6,049 nt of DNA, taken from positions 1 through 6,049 of the forward strand of contig CAIVYX010000367.1 of the NCBI GenBank assembly GCA_903910245.1. The letters are read 5' to 3'. The translations under genes were made by a program, and so were the position numbers. The notes beneath the pieces were generated by a model. It had not been told where the DNA came from. It ran no database searches and saw only the letters and a list, made by a program, of their open reading frames with translations. Source of the stretch: an uncultured Opitutia bacterium (GTDB lineage Bacteria; Verrucomicrobiota; Verrucomicrobiia; Opitutales; UBA953). Below, in pieces: positions 5,005 to 6,049 of this stretch (position 1 is its first letter; every line of letters starts with the position of its first letter).

Positions 5005-6023
5005 ACTTGGTCGACCGTCAGGCTGGCCGCCGGCACAGCAGCGGCGTCGACGGGCAGGCCAATGTCGGCCCACGCCGCGAAGGCGATCATCCCGGCGTTG
5101 TCGCCGCAGTGCTTCGGCTCGGCCACCATTAACGGTAGGCTGCGCTGTTGGGCGACCTGTGCGAGGCGCGTGCGCAGTGTGCGGTTATTGGCGACGCCAC
5201 CGGAAAGCCCGACGGACTTATAGCCGCTGAGCTCAAGCGCGGCGCCAGCCTTCGACGCGAGCTGTTCGATGATTGCATGTTGATAACCCGCGCAGAGATC
5301 CGGCATCTCAGCGGCGAGCTGGTCGTCGGACATTTTTTCCAACTGGTAGCGCAGGGCCGTCTTCAGGCCCGAGAAACTCATGCGGAGGTCAGCTTTTTCC
5401 GGGATGCCGCGAGGGAAGGGGTATTTCTTCAGGTCGCCTTGCAGCGCCTGCTTCTCGATGAGCGCACCGCCGGGGTAGGGCAGGCCGAGCAGCTTTGCAC
5501 CTTTATCGAAAGCTTCGCCGGCGGCGTCATCGACCGTGCGGGCCACGACTGTGAGGCGCAGTTGTTCGTCGAGTTTCACCAGTAGCGTATTACCGCCCGA
5601 GACCACGATGGCCAAGTGTGGGAGCAGGGCGGCGCGGGCGTCGGCGAAGCCTGCCGGATCCTTCGCGTGCAAGGCGATGAACGGCGAATGCACGTGGGCG
5701 CGCAGGTGGTTGACGCCGACGATTGGGAGGTCACGGGCGAGCGCGAGCGCACGCGCGAGGGTCACGCCCATCGACAGGCAGGGGAGTAGTCCGGGGCCGC
5801 GGGTGACCGCGATGGTCTGGGCTTGCGCCAACTCACCGCGAAAATCTGCGAGCAGGAGGGGCAGGGCGGAGAGGTGCATGCGGCTGGCCAGTTCGGGGAC
5901 CACGCCGCCGTATTTCACATGTTCCGCCGCCTGCGAGCTGATGAGTTCGCGCCCGAGTCCACGGGCCGGGTCGAAGAGCGCCAGGGCCGATTCATCGCAG
6001 GAACTTTCGATCGCGAGGATCAT
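5001..6023 (-). CDS. tsaD: tRNA N6-adenosine threonylcarbamoyltransferase (TsaD)
   Basis: TsaD transfers the threonylcarbamoyl group to A37 of ANN-decoding tRNAs, together with TsaB and TsaE, using TsaC/Sua5-made threonylcarbamoyl-AMP. The 340-residue product is full length. ESSCDES at 6-12 opens the ASKHA-type fold. Metal ligands are H106 and H110 in HLRAH and D308 in CGDNAGMIA (306-314). Other family marks are VTRGPGLLPCLSMG at 73-86, DDAAGEAFDKGAKLLGLPYPGG at 165-186, SFSGLKTAL at 216-224 and GGVANN at 275-280. One variation is SGGNT at 142-146, where many homologues have SGGHT. ATG 6023-6021 is the well-defined start, because an in-frame stop lies 18 bases upstream at 6041-6039. No Shine-Dalgarno sequence is seen. 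The promoter or upstream partner lies outside the window. Confidence 0.97.
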   Translation of the reverse strand: MILAIESSCDESALALFDPARGLGRELISSQAAEHVKYGGVVPELASRMHLSALPLLLADFRGELAQAQTIAVTRGPGLLPCLSMGVTLARALALARDLPIVGVNHLRAHVHSPFIALHAKDPAGFADARAALLPHLAIVVSGGNTLLVKLDEQLRLTVVARTVDDAAGEAFDKGAKLLGLPYPGGALIEKQALQGDLKKYPFPRGIPEKADLRMSFSGLKTALRYQLEKMSDDQLAAEMPDLCAGYQHAIIEQLASKAGAALELSGYKSVGLSGGVANNRTLRTRLAQVAQQRSLPLMVAEPKHCGDNAGMIAFAAWADIGLPVDAAAVPAASLTVDQV

Positions 6024-6049
6024 CTGCCAGCAGTCAGGTCAATTCGGAG

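Noticed and set aside
4417..5073. Minus-strand open frame of 218 codons opposite the isochorismatase-family gene
   Set aside because: It has no recognisable motif and overlaps a gene with an intact catalytic triad and the end of tsaD.
5148..5585. Plus-strand open frame opposite tsaD
   Set aside because: It mirrors conserved TsaD codons and has no independent support.
1..6049. Defence island, prophage or mobile element
   Set aside because: No integrase, transposase, terminal inverted repeats, tRNA or defence-type gene is visible; most genes are core functions.

Overview
The window is a GC-rich, tightly packed bacterial chromosomal segment. The best taxonomic guess is Verrucomicrobiota, probably an Opitutae-like lineage. 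This rests on the pseudopilin tail with a relative of the PVC-type 'H-X9-DG' motif at the left edge, the lack of recognisable Shine-Dalgarno sequences in front of the genes, and the pairing of menaquinone synthesis with lineage-restricted hypothetical proteins. It is an inference from protein style, not a database match. No rRNA, tRNA, CRISPR array, insertion sequence, phage gene or integration scar is visible.

Layout. (1) 1-306, plus: 3' end of a pseudopilin-like gene, closed by a clear intrinsic terminator at 330-351. (2) 390-2352, plus: a coupled three-gene cluster, menA (menaquinone prenyltransferase), a dCMP-deaminase-family enzyme and a YqgE/AlgH-family protein, with 4-nt and 1-nt start/stop overlaps. 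(3) 2349-4358, minus, transcribed right to left: a 165-residue protein of unknown function, a lipoprotein whose mature part resembles the periplasmic P1 head of SecD, and a secreted M23 (LytM-type) peptidase; the genes are separated by 7 nt and by a 4-nt GTGA overlap. (4) 4359-4446: a short divergent intergenic region with a G-rich tract and a hairpin before the next start. (5) 4447-5004, plus: an isochorismatase-family cysteine hydrolase with intact Asp-Lys-Cys triad. (6) 5001-6023, minus: tsaD, for the tRNA t6A modification.

How the genes fit together. The menA cluster combines housekeeping functions (quinone synthesis, pyrimidine nucleotide metabolism, a conserved protein of unclear role) and looks like co-transcription rather than one pathway. 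The minus-strand trio looks like an envelope module: two of its three products carry export signals, and the peptidase has all expected catalytic residues. Both convergent gene pairs (yqgE/M23 and isochorismatase/tsaD) end with the same interlocked 4-base stop, TTAG, leaving no room for a terminator between them.

Most of the window is ordinary core genome. I see no clear new multi-gene defence or mobile system. The items most worth following up are the stand-alone SecD-P1-like lipoprotein beside the M23 peptidase, the unknown gene that leads that cluster, the interlocked stops, and the non-canonical structural-metal site in the deaminase.
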